Assembly: GCA_949126835.1 (NCBI GenBank)
Contig: OX421497.1
Span: forward strand, 26,019,612 to 26,083,611
DNA from: Anisus vortex
Taxonomy: Eukaryota > Mollusca > Gastropoda > Planorbidae
DNA length: 64,000 bases
Direction of reading: 5' to 3'
The notes under the pieces were generated by a model. It had not been told where the DNA came from. It saw only the letters and a list, made by a program, of their open reading frames with translations, and searched no databases. Positions 1 to 11,391 of this stretch are shown piece by piece. The translations under genes were made by a program, and so were the position numbers. How positions within the stretch are numbered: the first letter of the stretch is position 1; the number at the start of each line of letters is the position of its first letter.

Positions 1-634
1 GTATTTTTTATTCGGCGATGTATTTTTTTTTTAAATATTAACAGTTTTTGAGTTTATAATATCTATGGAAATGAAATTTGTTAATCAACTTTATTACAAT
101 GATTGATTAAACCAAGATTTATTAGTTTACGAACGCTATGAAAACCATTGATGTTTAAATATTATGTATGTTGTTTATTTCCATTAAATCTAATTATACT
201 TTAATGTCTATATTTAACAAGTGTGGATATTTAATAGTTTGAACACAAAACGGAAGGTTAAGGTTGTTTTTTTTTTATGAATACTACCTTATTTTGATTT
301 TAATGTCTTCAAAATATTTCATGCATTTTTAACCCATATCTTGCTGAGGTCTTATTTGTTCTTGATTTTTTACTGTTATAGAAAATCATAGTGTAATACA
401 CAGATGAATGTTTGTTTGTGAATCTTATTTTTTTTAGAAATATTTAGATTTTTAAAAATTTCCTTTAGAAACGACGCCAGCAGAAAATGATACCATGACA
501 TTGCATGTTTGCAAGAGAAACAGGCTCTCTTTATCTCAAGGAAAAATACATATCTTTTTAACAATTTAAGCTAGAATGTTTAATTTATACCATTTCAAAA
601 CAATCAAATAAGAAAATAGCGTAATAAAACATTG
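1..634. other. AT-rich DNA without a gene
   Basis: Only homopolymer-rich AT sequence and one short open frame with no recognisable domain are seen. A short string, CCTTTAGAAACGACGCCAGC, near 464-483 has a close match near 3450-3470, so a small dispersed repeat may be present. Confidence 0.5.
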
Positions 635-815
635 GCTTTCGAGTGGCATCCAGGCATTTAAGGGGTTAACTGACCAAACCAAGAAAAACAATAACATTAA
701 CTAAAACACTAACAAAAATGCAAGACTCGACTGATCACGGATAACCGTAGGACGCAATAGTCATTATTACAGAAGGAGCTTGTATAATATATAATACAAG
801 TTTATATAAATCATA
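635..815 (+). mobile_element. LINE 3' end relic
   Basis: The segment matches the last part of the LINE at 30640-30820. Both carry the end of a reverse transcriptase frame (serine-glycine-isoleucine then a tryptophan-asparagine-glycine-leucine type motif in the better copy), then AAAAATGCAAGACT, a stop region, GTAGGACGCAATA and a tail with ACAGAAGGAGC. It is a decayed 5'-truncated copy; no open frame survives. Confidence rests on colinear matching of several short blocks. Confidence 0.7.
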
Positions 816-914
816 TTTTTTTAAAGTAATATTTATATAATAATATATTTCTTTGCATAATATGGTGTAGACATTGTGATACTTGGTTTGAGCACCTAGA
901 CAAAGATATATATA

Positions 915-1509
915 CTGGGTGGACCAATAAAATGCTACAACTTTTTAATCATACACAAGTTTTCAAAACTCAAAGGGCGAATGACATAATGATGAGGTTG
1001 GTTTGGGCCCAGAATCTCATATTCCGCATATTAACTTGTCCATTAAGGTGGAAATGTGCTTCATCGCTTAAAAAAATTAGGTCCAACAAAACGGGGTGAT
1101 CTTCAATGCGTTGACTGGTGTTTCTACAAAAGGTTAGTCTCTCTTCTCTAATTGCTGCTGTCTGAGATTGCAAAATCTGAATTCTTTAGGGGAAAAGATG
1201 AAGGTCTGTGTTCAGTATGCGTCTAACGGCGGCCACACGTCCTGTCTCCCTGATCTTCTGCATAAGACGTCTGATTTCTTCCCGGAAAGTCAATTTTGAA
1301 TCGTCGCTGAGTGTGGGTTACTGATTTTAATTCCAAATTTGCTTCCACGAACTTCACTCACTCCTTCACAGTGTATTGCTTTCGATCCTTTTGGGTGAGA
1401 ATTCAGTGTTTCGTTGTTAATATACTAGAAAATAAAACAAACAACAATCTTTGTAATTTTGAAAATTGTAAGAATATTAAAAGTGGTAACATTTTATTGG
1501 CCCACCCTG
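915..1509 (-). mobile_element. Internally deleted mariner-like element
   Basis: Terminal inverted repeats are visible: CTGGGTGGACCAATAAAATG at the left and, read on the other strand, CAGGGTGGGCCAATAAAATG at the right, each next to TA, the Tc1/mariner target. On the minus strand 970-1300 encodes transposase pieces: a helix-turn-helix-like stretch, then the block around SDEAHFHLNG, which is the second catalytic aspartate region of mariner transposases. The third catalytic aspartate and the C-terminal third are missing and the reading frame is broken near 1180, so it cannot encode a working enzyme. The whole element is 595 bp against about 1.3 kb for a full mariner. Confidence 0.85.
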
Positions 1510-1689
1510 TATATATATATATATATATAAAATATAGGCAGCTTAGCTAGCAGTAGTTGATGTCACTCATTTCTTGTAAATAAATCTGATATTCTTTCCA
1601 ATAATACCTTGTATCGGTCCAAAAATGTATTATGTAGTCTCCTCGTATTGTTTTCAACATACTGCATTGTAAATATCTTGTTCCGTATT

Positions 1690-2480
1690 GGTATTTTGGG
1701 CATCGAATAGGTCTTCTAGGCATTGGATTGGTATTCTGGGCACCAGATTATTCTTCGGTGTAGCAGATTAATTGTTTGGAAAGCTGATTCGTCTTCTGGG
1801 CAGCAGATGTGTCTTATAGGCAATGTGTTGATCTTATGGGCATCAGATAAGTTTTATGGGTGCTTGTAAATAAGAGATCGTATATCATAACTAAATTAGT
1901 AGCAACACAACTCATAGTACACTTGATAAGACTTCCGTATTGAATATAACAAGTTTAATCATTATAAACCATAACATAATATAACTGCAACTGTCTTAGC
2001 CATTATCACTACATAACTTCATATGCTTCATCTACTAATCCTCTACACTCCTCTCAAGACCAACCTTACTTCGCAGTTGCCTAACGTGCACTGTGTGTAC
2101 AATCAATATAGTTTACCTTCCCAAGTAAACATTCCCTGACGTCACACACACTTCCTGGTTACTACTAATCGCACCTATTCCACAAACTATTTCTTATAAC
2201 TTCACACCAACTCATGCATCCACTTACAGTGCTGGATAGGTCTTATGTGTAGCGGATAGGTTTTATGGGCGGCTAATTCGTCTTTAGAGCAGCATATTTG
2301 TTTTATGAGCAGCTGATGTGTCTTCTTGGAAGAGGATTGGTCTTAAGAGCATCGGACAGATTTTGTGGGCAAAAAAAATTGTTCTTTTGGACATTATATT
2401 GGTATATTGGGCACCAGTACGGATTTATGTGTTACAGATAATCTTATGGACATAAGGTTGTCTTTTAAGCAAAGTTTAGG
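1690..2480. repeat. Degenerate 21-24 bp minisatellite, interrupted
   Basis: Units resembling GGCAGCAGATTGGTCTTATG recur in 1690-1862 and again in 2230-2480, with much divergence. The block 1863-2228 lacks the unit, has a different base composition and looks like an insertion that split the array. No paired termini were found for that insertion, so its class is unknown. Confidence 0.6.
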
Positions 2481-2484
2481 GGCC

Positions 2485-4370
2485 AGCAAAAGACAAAAAT
2501 AACAAGGAAGGCTTGCGTCGATCCTATTGTAATAGAAAAAAAGTAGCCAGATTTAGCGAATGAGTACCATGTCTTTGTTGGCTGTACGATGCATTCTTAG
2601 ATGTGGGCAACACAAATATGCTCAAACAATATGTAACGCTGAATAGCCTCATCTGAGATTCAACATCATTTGTATTTGTTTTTAAATATTTAAGTGACAT
2701 AGAATGTAGAAATTCACTAGAATGTCTTTAGTTACATCCTCTTCATTACATCAGATGAAGGCTGAATCAATATACTGAGTGCATTATATAATCTTCATCT
2801 TCTATTTGAGTAATAGCATGTTGAATTGAGTAAAGTTTGTGAGATATGTTGAGAATAAAATTGAAAAGTATATCAGAAGTAGTCTAATAATATATTTTTA
2901 TGTGTATAAATTTACATTGTGGTTTTAAAACTAGTTAATATGGACAAACAACATATCATTCCTACTCAACTCGCTTCAGTTGCTATAGACTCCATAATAT
3001 AATCAGAAAGATTTCCCCCCCCCCCCCCAAAAAAAAAAAAGATTTTCCAATGTCTTAGAAAAGAAAACACACACAAACGAAATTTTTCGTCACGGTATCA
3101 TTTGTTGCTGGCGTTACTGGACAGATGGTCTTAACACCTCTGTGTAATTATTATTATTGTTTTAAACTAAATGTCTATGTTTATGCCTTATAGGCCTACA
3201 AACATTATTTAACAAAGTATGTTAAAGCTTAAGTCAATTTTTATCATTTTAATAAAAAAAAAGTTTCAGTTTTTCAGACTTGACTTTTTTTTCCCGCAAT
3301 CAAGACTTAAATTTGTTTTGAGCACTATAAACCAAAAAGCAGACAAATGAATATAATAATTAGACAGATCAGTATACATTCTTTACATTCAATTAAAAAA
3401 AATGCAAACTTTAACTTAATTGTATGTCTTTAATCGGATTTAACGAAGTGTCCTTTAAAAAGGACGCCAGCAGATTATAAGTTAATTTTATTAACACATT
3501 TTCATTTATGTTGCTTGTTACATAAATCATATCTGGATACTTTTGATAACATTTTTTCTTGTTCAAAAAAAAAAAATTGGACGTTAGAGATGTGTGTGTG
3601 TTTGTGTCTTTGTTTGTTTCTGAGTATATGTCTGTGTGTTTGTGTCTTTGTTTCTGAGTATATGTCTGTGTGTATGGGTGTCATTAAAATTTTTAGAATC
3701 TCCAAAGAAAGACAATCAAATATAAATTTAATTGCTATAAAAGAGAATAAACTAAGACAGCAATGGCTTTTAGTTAGACGGTGTTCTCAAACTGTAGACA
3801 CATTGCGTTTCTTTAGAATAAAAAAAAACACATAGCTTTAAAACTCTAGTACAAATAGGATATAAAATGATAAGGAAAGGGAATAAATAACCAATGTTAG
3901 GTGTTTTTTGTGTGCTTTTTTTCTATAATGATAGCACAGACCATGTATCAATAGTGTAGAATCAGTAGAATAGAAATTATTTGTTGTAATACTTGTGTTT
4001 TTTTTAATATAATATTGATGGAGGAAAAAAAGATCATTTTGTTGAGCTTGTGAAGACAAATTATAAATAACAATGCCTATAAACAGATTAATTAAAACCT
4101 TTGAAAAAAAAAAGCAATGAAATGATATGAACATTTAACAACAGCAAAAGTGTAATAAATGGTTCCTATATTCATTAAATTTAAAAATACTTAAAAATGG
4201 GTCTAGAAGAAACTAGAAAATGCAATTATATTTTCTAGCTTATTTATGTGACTTAACTAAGCTAATAAATGTACACAGTAAGACATATTTTTAAGAAAAC
4301 ATTTGGGTATTTTTATTGCATAGGCTAGTGCCATCAAACTCCTGCTTCTCGAGCGGCCTTTGAGCATGAC
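2485..4370. other. AT-rich intergenic DNA
   Basis: No supported gene. It holds a C-run followed by an A-run at 3015-3040 and a GT-rich block at 3588-3690 in which a roughly 36-bp unit (GTGTTTGTGTCTTTGTTTCT followed by GAGTATATGTCTGT) is present twice. Open frames over the GT block are repeat artefacts on both strands. Confidence 0.5.
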
Positions 4371-4378
4371 GTTTGTAG

Positions 4379-5044
4379 TAGGGATACCGGATTCCGGTTT
4401 TGAAACTGAAGACCGGTTTTGATTTTCAAAACCGGATTTCAGTTTGTTGATAGCAACCCTTTTCTTATTGTTCTGATGGATATATTTTTTATAAATAATG
4501 TTGGATTCGCATAAAAAAAATTCTTGAACTGCCTTGCTAACACTATTTAGTCTTAGATATTGTTTTTTTTTTCAAATACCAACTATGGTTGCGATAAAAA
4601 CAACATCAAACCAAATGTTAAGTTACAATTAACATGAATCTTTTTACTTTTCGGCTCATCTTTGAACAAAATCTTTAACCATGGCTCAGTGTAAACATCG
4701 TCATTCTCTTCATATGCTTCTTAATACTATGGTCAACGATAATCGAAAATTAGATTATCACTATTGAAAACTATTATCAGTTTTAATCAAATAGCCCAGA
4801 TTTTTTTAATTCTAAAGAATTTAATGGTAAAGTGTATTAAATTATATTATATTCACACAAATCAACCCCTTGAATGCCCTGCAAACAATAATTAAGTTTG
4901 AGTATTTTTCAAATATAGACTACCTACAAAACTACGCACATTTGGATTTTCTGGCCTAGGGAGGGGGGAACCTAAATCCGGGTTTAAACCGGTTTTATAG
5001 AACGGAAAACTGGTTCTGAAAACAAACCGGTTTTAACATCCCTA
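4379..5044. mobile_element. Non-autonomous hAT-type element, copy 1
   Basis: It is flanked by an exact 8-bp direct repeat GTTTGTAG (4371-4378 and 5045-5052), the hAT target-duplication length. The ends are inverted: TAGGGATACCGGATTCCGG at the left and TAGGGATGTTAAAACCGGTT read inward from the right, both followed by repeated AAAACCGGTT blocks. No transposase frame is present in 666 bp. Copy 2 (7234-7889) is the same family in the opposite orientation; for example the block near 4735-4770 is the reverse complement of that near 7340-7375. Confidence 0.88.
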
Positions 5045-5052
5045 GTTTGTAG

Positions 5053-6000
5053 CAGGGGTCGCGACACCGGTCTCTTTTACCAAAACCGGTATTTTCGATA
5101 GTCAGGTTTTACGAATTCTGGAATCCCGACTTAAAATATTCACTTACAAACAGAAAAAAATTGGAAAGAAAAAAAAGAAAGAAATTGCTAAGTAATTGGA
5201 AGAAATATGGGAAAATTGAAATAAATGAAACGAAATTGAAAATCATTGGAAATAATTTAGAAGTATTGAAAAAGTATTTGAAAAGAAATTGTAAAATATT
5301 GGGATAACAAATTTTAAGATATTACGAGGTTTGAGCCTGACAAAGCTTTCAATATTCTGAAATGAATTCTAAAAGAAAAAAAAAATAAAAGCAATAACAA
5401 GCAGACTTGCTTCAAGAATGTGTGGAATAAAAATCCGTTTGTGTTAACTAATTAAATATTGATTTAAGCGTGTAATAAACTTTACAAAGGTTTGTTATTG
5501 TATTAACGTTAAACTTTTGGATATCTGCAAAATTAGGACCATAATGCAATGCAACTGCGACCCCTTTTGTGCTCCAAAACATAAAGTAAGGAATAATTTA
5601 TTTTCTTTCAGGTGAAAAACTCTACATCAATCATGGTTAATTGAATAACTCAAGCGTAGCGACTTGGTTTGAATAAGTTTCTTGGTTATTTGCTGCCTTA
5701 ACAAAAGGGACTTCTCTGAAGTTACAAGAAAGTGGTTAATAAAGTATTGATGACAGTTGGAAACAATGCCCTTGGTTCGTTCAGTTGTCAACAGAAATGG
5801 CGCGGTTCGTGTATTGTAATATATTCTAAAAGTCATTATTTCTACGTATTACAAGAAACTAAAGCCTGGTTATTGCACCCCCAGCCCCAACCCCTCTCTT
5901 TCTTGCCGGACTATTGCATATCCGTGAAAGCAATCAATGAGTCTTGTCATTTTATTCTCATTAAATAAAAAGCTACATTAAAACATTTCCATTCCAATCT
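5053..6000. other. Intergenic, purine-rich block
   Basis: 5060-5130 contains another stretch of AAAACCGG-type sequence like the hAT ends. 5150-5300 is a purine-rich, degenerate ATTGGAAA/ATTGAAAA-like run. 5300-6000 shows nothing recognisable; overlapping short open frames on both strands at 5627-5968 have no domain. Confidence 0.45.
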
Positions 6001-6004
6001 TTGA

Positions 6005-6052
6005 TATATACATATCTCTCTCTCTCTATATATATATATAAATATCTATCTA

Positions 6053-6134
<82 letters not shown>

Positions 6135-6240
6135 TACTAAAATCAATATATATACTAAAACAAGATCTATATACCAAACCAAGACCTATATACTAAAACA
6201 AGACCTTTATACTAAAACAAGATATATATAGTATTACAAG

Positions 6241-6288
<48 letters not shown>

Positions 6289-6481
6289 TAAAACAAGATC
6301 TATATACTAAAACAGATATATATACTAGAACAAGATATATATAGGCTACTAATACAAAATATATATACTACTACAAGATTTATATAGGCTAGGCCTACTG
6401 AAACAAGATCTATATACTGAAACAAGATCTATATAGGCTACTAAAACAAGATGTATATACTAAAACAAGATCTATATAGGC
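6005..6481. repeat. TA, GA and 19-bp minisatellite block (left part)
   Basis: Runs of TA (6025-6098 and 6245-6287) and GA (6100-6130) are followed by a minisatellite with unit close to ACTAAAACAAGATCTATAT, many copies to 6481. The same minisatellite resumes at 19400-19460 (ACTAGAACAAGATC, ACTAAAACAAGAT), so everything between is an insertion into this array. Confidence 0.85.
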
Positions 6482-7233
6482 TAGATGTCAACCGAAATTC
6501 TGTTTCGGTGCCGAAAGTAGGCAAATTGCCTTTTTCGATGTAGTTCGGTTTCGACCGAAGCCAAAAGGCTAGCTTTCGGTTTGATTTCGTTTTCGGACGA
6601 AACTAATATTCACTTTCGGTCAACGGCCGAATATCTATTTTGTGTTGTTTTGAACAGTTGTTTTAAAAAGCCATATTCTACATGTGCTGTAAAGCTATTT
6701 TTTGCCCGAATGCAAGTTGCTTTTTAATCTATCTAAATTTAATCCTTTTAAAGTTTGAACGATACCCTTTTTTAGATCCGTTTGACCACTAGACAATTGT
6801 TGGCATCTATTGTAATCAAATTGAACTGATTGTTGGTTTAACGCGGAAGATTCAAAGGAAGCTCTTTATGCGTGTCATTTTTTTTTTATTTCCTTCTTTT
6901 GAAGTCCAAGTATCTGGCTACCCTAGACCCTAAGTCTATCGGTCTGTTTCTCTGTCGAGAGATTTCAGCATCAGTTTTTTCACTTCTCATGACGTAGACC
7001 GAAAAAGCGTCGCCGACAACTAGCGTGATGCCTTTGTTTGTTGTCGGTGCTTATATCGCAAGAAATATTCGGGATTTGAAACTATCATACATAATTTTAA
7101 AATATTTCTCTGAGAAAATAAAATAGTCTAATTTAGTGGTTCCCAACCTTTTTAATGCCGCGAACCATTTATACAGCTTTTCACGTTATGTCGACCCCCA
7201 ACCATAAACTTTGTTTTGTCGAAACCTAATAAC

Positions 7234-7889
7234 TAGGAATGTAAAAACCTTTTTTTTTCAAAACCGGTTTTCAGTTCTTTAAAACCGGTTTACAATCGAA
7301 TTTTGGTTTCCCCCCCCCCTCGCGCAATGTCACATTTTATCAATAGTGATATTCAAATTATCGACTATCGTTGACCATAAAATTAAGAAGCATTTGAAGA
7401 AGCATAGATTATGGTAACTTGTAAAATAATGTATTGAAAGGTTTCGCTTAGCACAAATCAAAAGAATGTGTATTTAATAGTGCCGTTAATAATAAAGCAC
7501 AGACGCGTCGCCAAGCCGAATTGTTCAGGGTCACAAGGAAGGGCTAGTTTGCGTCTCTCCATAGCGTACATCAAAGGGCTGCGCGCATCTAAAAGATGAG
7601 CGACAAGTAAAAAGATTCATGTTAATTGTAACTGTAACTTGATGTTGTTTTTATCGCAAGCCTTAGATGGTATTTGGAAACACAAGAAACACAATATCTA
7701 AGACTAAATAGCGTTAGCAAGGGATTTTAGGAATTGTTTTGTGCGAATCCAACATTATTTATTAAAAATATTTCCACTAGAACCAAAAAAAGGGTATTCT
7801 ACTTGAAATAATGATTACCTTCCAACTTCCAACCAACAAACCGAAATCCGGTTTTGAAAAACAAAAACAGTTTTTGTTTAACATCCCTA
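7234..7889. mobile_element. Non-autonomous hAT-type element, copy 2
   Basis: Same family as 4379-5044 but inverted. Ends TAGGAATGTAAAAACC and, inward from the right, TAGGGATGTTAAAC. Flanking 8-mers CTAATAAC (7226-7233) and CTTATAAC (7890-7897) differ at one base. Length 656 bp; no coding frame. Internal C-run near 7311-7320. Confidence 0.82.
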
Positions 7890-7897
7890 CTTATAAC

Positions 7898-8609
7898 TGT
7901 GATGTGCTACTGTTATAAAATGTATTGTAAATATCTCATTTGCAGGATGTATTTTCAGTTCATAAATTGAACATAATTAAAGCACAGTGATTAATTCACA
8001 AAAATTCATTTGAAATTATATATTGTGAAATATTTATTTCTAATTACAACACAACGTCAGTGCTAAGATTGAGATTGCGTCTTTCTCATCGGCTTATACA
8101 ACGAAGATCATCATTCACAACAAGTCTACTTCTGTATCTAGATTTAATAATCAACAAACTGGAAAGCCCTTTCACAAAGATAAGTTGTTGGAAATGGAAG
8201 AAGATTAAGATTTAACAAAAAATGTTGGTATATTATTAAAACCATACTCTTTTAATTTCTTAAAGAAAAAATTCAAAGTGGGCGAACTCGATATAAAAAA
8301 TAAAAAATTAATAAATGTTTATTAAATCTAACCAAGGAAGATAATAGTCCTAGTTTTAAGTCTCTGGGGCAATGATTTTATTAAACTTTTCTTGAATATG
8401 CAATTTCCATTTAAGAAAAAAAAATTGTATATGCGTATACCATTAGAGAGGTACTCAAATCGATACAAATATGTAAAATAAACAATCAAAAATTAATATT
8501 TTCACATTTTAAATGTAATTTTTAAAACACCTTTTTAGCTACTAACATGTTTTCATTAAATCTCATTTACCTCTTTAATAATTATAGTGAGTTGCAAAAT
8601 TTTATAATT
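7898..8609. other. AT-rich DNA, nothing recognised
   Basis: No open frame of note, no paired termini and no tandem repeat were seen in this stretch, which lies inside the nested hAT element between the small hAT copy and the retroelement array. Confidence 0.45.
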
Positions 8610-8616
8610 TCGATAA

Positions 8617-8805
8617 ATGTTTAAAAGCCTAACCACACAACGTGTAGATCTTCTCCGCCTCGTGCGATTAGATTTTTCACACAGGTGTGTGGGAAGTCTT
8701 AGTCACCCCGAGCTACGGCTCTCACCTAAACTTACCCAAAGGAGGGGCAAGGATGTAAAAATCCGGACGCGCCTCCTACAGGAAAAAAAAAAAAAAGTTT
8801 AAGGT
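8617..8805 (+). mobile_element. 5'-leader-like fragment ending in poly(A)-GTTTAAGGT
   Basis: A GC-richer 170-bp block ends in A14 followed by GTTTAAGGT. Its last part (CGCGCCTCCTACAGG) resembles the leader of the second retroelement near 14096-14113 (CGACGCCTCCTACCAGG). It is best read as a leader fragment of the same retroelement family, or a short relative that shares its 3' tail. The open frame 8617-8802 is not supported as a gene. Confidence 0.45.
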
Positions 8806-11373
8806 ATACACTGGCTCTCCGCGGAGATAAAAGAAGATTTTGTTAAAGGAATCTTCAGAGATCTTGCCGAACCCCACTCAGATTTCCAAGTATCAAGACC
8901 GAAAAATTCCCCCTCGGATAAGTGGTCAGCACAGATAAGGCCCAAGAAGAATTGCGAAATCCCCCATTACGTAACTATTGAATATGAAGGGGATCCACGC
9001 CGCTACCGACCTTTGCTGACGGTCCCTGGGAGGCGCCAGTGTTGTTATCGGTGTGGCAACGATACGCACTGGCCCAACCAGTGCAGAGCCAGAAGGACCT
9101 ATGCCACAGCGGCAGCCCACTCTCAAGCCCCCCTACGACCACTGATCGGCATCAACACCCAGACCCCCACTATTGATACCCCAACCCACCCTCCACCACC
9201 AGCCCACGCTGTACGGGAGGACTTCAGTGGACAGGCGGAGAGTAATGGAGCAACCATTATGACCGTCGACAAACAGGGTGAACCTGCCCCAGTAATCCAC
9301 CTCTCCGATCCACAGAAGAACCTGCAGGCCTTAACAACACCTGCTCGCCATGAACCTACGTCAACAATCCACGTGCCCGATCCACAGGTGGCACCATTAG
9401 ATACTGTAGCCGAACCTGCTCCCCCGATCACAGTACCACCCCCTGCACCAAATATCCAAGAGACCCCTATGAAAACTTCATCCCCCCCCCCCAAAAAAAA
9501 AAGCGAACCAAATCAACAAAGCGCCCCTTCCATTTAATTGCCTCCCCCACCAATCCACGCGAGCCGGCATACCTGGACGAGCATGGAGAAATTCTGTACC
9601 GTATGAGATATGGAAAAAAAGGAACCTATTATCGGCTACTATGTCGCCCGAGAGGACCCCTACGATCCTGACGACCCCAATTATATAGATTACGAACGTG
9701 CAACAGGAAGGAAACCTCCAAAATCAAAGGAAGATATTGACGACTCCAACACCCCAGAAGGGGTAAACCGCAATATCATACCCTACCTCAGAGGAGAGCC
9801 GGAGAAAACACTAGAGAAGACAGACAAAGAGGACCTAAATAAGACCCTAGAGAATGCTGCCCAACATCCAAGGCACGCCTCTTGGGCAGAAGAAACAGAA
9901 GTAGAAGAAGTAGAAATAGACCCCGACAAGACTCCGCCCCGCTTACTATTAGACATAGAATAAATAAAGCCTTTTCGAGTCAAACTACAAAATAATCTCG
10001 ATTTACAAGTCCAACTATTTCTAAATAAACGATACGATGAAATTTAAAAAGGTTATTTTTAGACATTTCTCCCCTTGGATAATATAGCAAAACAAATAAA
10101 CACACTACGACCAGACGACGAGGACATGCAGAACCAACTAACTGACTTCACGCTCAATTGATTTCGATACACAGAGAGAATCGGTTGCCATGCGTTGTGC
10201 AGGTGAAGGAACTCGGTAGCACACTGAGGCCCCTCTTCTACACTCCTATACTTTGTTTTCCTTTTTCTTGTTATATGTATTTTACCTGTAAACATTTACC
10301 ATGTACATATTACAATATTTTGACGACTACGAAATTCAAGACAAAAAACCGTCTTGACCCAGCCAACCCAATAAACGGTATAAAAATATCAGCCCCCACC
10401 CTGTCCCTCGTCACGAGTGGCCGGCCGACGTCTGGTGAGAACTGGAGGTCTCCAGGTCCCGTGGCAGGAGGGGAGGGAAGCTAGAAAAGCAGTGTGGACA
10501 CCGTGCTAAACACTTGCCCCCTAAAACGCCCAAAGTAATTTCAACTCCGTCAAAACACATAAACTTCAACCTGAAGGGGAAGGGATGGAGATTTTTATTA
10601 AACTTGTAACGATTTAACGCTCCTACGCTGACAAGCGAGGGAAGTCGTGCTGCTACCTAAACTTCTTACAATTGCTAAAACGATTACCTCTACCCCCTCC
10701 TTTTAACACTAAACAAAGTGAAGGCTAACAATTTTTACCACACAATGTTATAGAAAAGTCAGTGTCTATGTACAGATAGTTATATGCCCAAGATAAAATT
10801 TTCTCCGCAAATAATTTCACGAATTTTGTTTTAACTGTATCCTGAATAAGGGACATAAGCATATAAATAACTAACATTTAATTTCATTGCTGTCTTCTAT
10901 CCCTTGGTTTTGTTTAAAACTAAATATAACCGTCTTCTATCCTTTCTTCGTATTGCAAAAACATACCACTATACATATTCTATATTCAAAATGACCATAT
11001 TACTCAAACGTAATTATTGAATCGAACCCAAATTCAATACCACTGTACATCTTATTTGCAGTTTTCAAAATACGTTATAAATGAATGCATTATTTCAAAT
11101 GATACAATTTGTTAATGTAAGTATGGAAGCTATGAACGAATGAATTATACTGTTACGTAAAATAAACGAAATGAATGGAAGTAAAACTGGATTAGCTAGA
11201 AAAAGATTTATTTCGAACAGTCTTTTGTTTCAAATCCTCTTTATTGTCTTCTATCCTTTAGAATTGTAAAAATGGAAATATCTGTCTTCTATCCTTTCTC
11301 TAAATGTATAAAAATATAAATACTATTGTACATGCCTTTACCAAATAAACATTGTTGAAAACAATAAAAAAAA
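8806..11373 (+). mobile_element. ORF1-only non-LTR-type retroelement, copy 1
   Basis: A 2.57-kb unit with one gag-like frame, then a long 3' region without any reverse transcriptase, ending in AATAAA-like sequence, A8 and GTTTAAGGT. It is flanked on both sides by GTTTAAGGT (8797-8805 and 11374-11382). The 3' region matches copy 2 (for example CAGCCCCCACCC near 10391 and 16371, followed by CACGAGTG and GACGTC) and contains the motif GTCTTCTATCCTTT repeated at about 10893, 10932, 11246 and 11283. Copy 1 lacks the ORF1 start, so it is 5'-truncated. Confidence 0.7.
8809..9963 (+). pseudogene. ORF1 (gag-like, CCHC zinc knuckle) of copy 1
   Basis: The frame opens at the truncated left end with an RRM-like segment (HWLSAEIKEDFVKGIF), continues through SDKW and PHYVTIEYEGDPRRYR, then a zinc knuckle C-x2-C-x4-H-x4-C (CYRCGNDTHWPNQC, about 9049-9090), then a Pro/Thr-rich linker. 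A C-run and A-run at 9482-9503 carry a frameshift that ends the first frame at 9537; the remainder continues in another frame from about 9610 to 9963 and ends with the family C-terminal motif SWAEETE followed by DPDKTPP. Nucleic-acid binding is the expected role from the RRM-like and CCHC parts. The frame is broken, so it is called a pseudogene. Confidence 0.72.
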
Positions 11374-11391
11374 GTTTAAGGTATTGCTAAT

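Noticed and set aside
6001..6231. 76-codon frame rich in Tyr-Ile and Arg-Glu
   Set aside because: It is a translation of TA and GA microsatellites.
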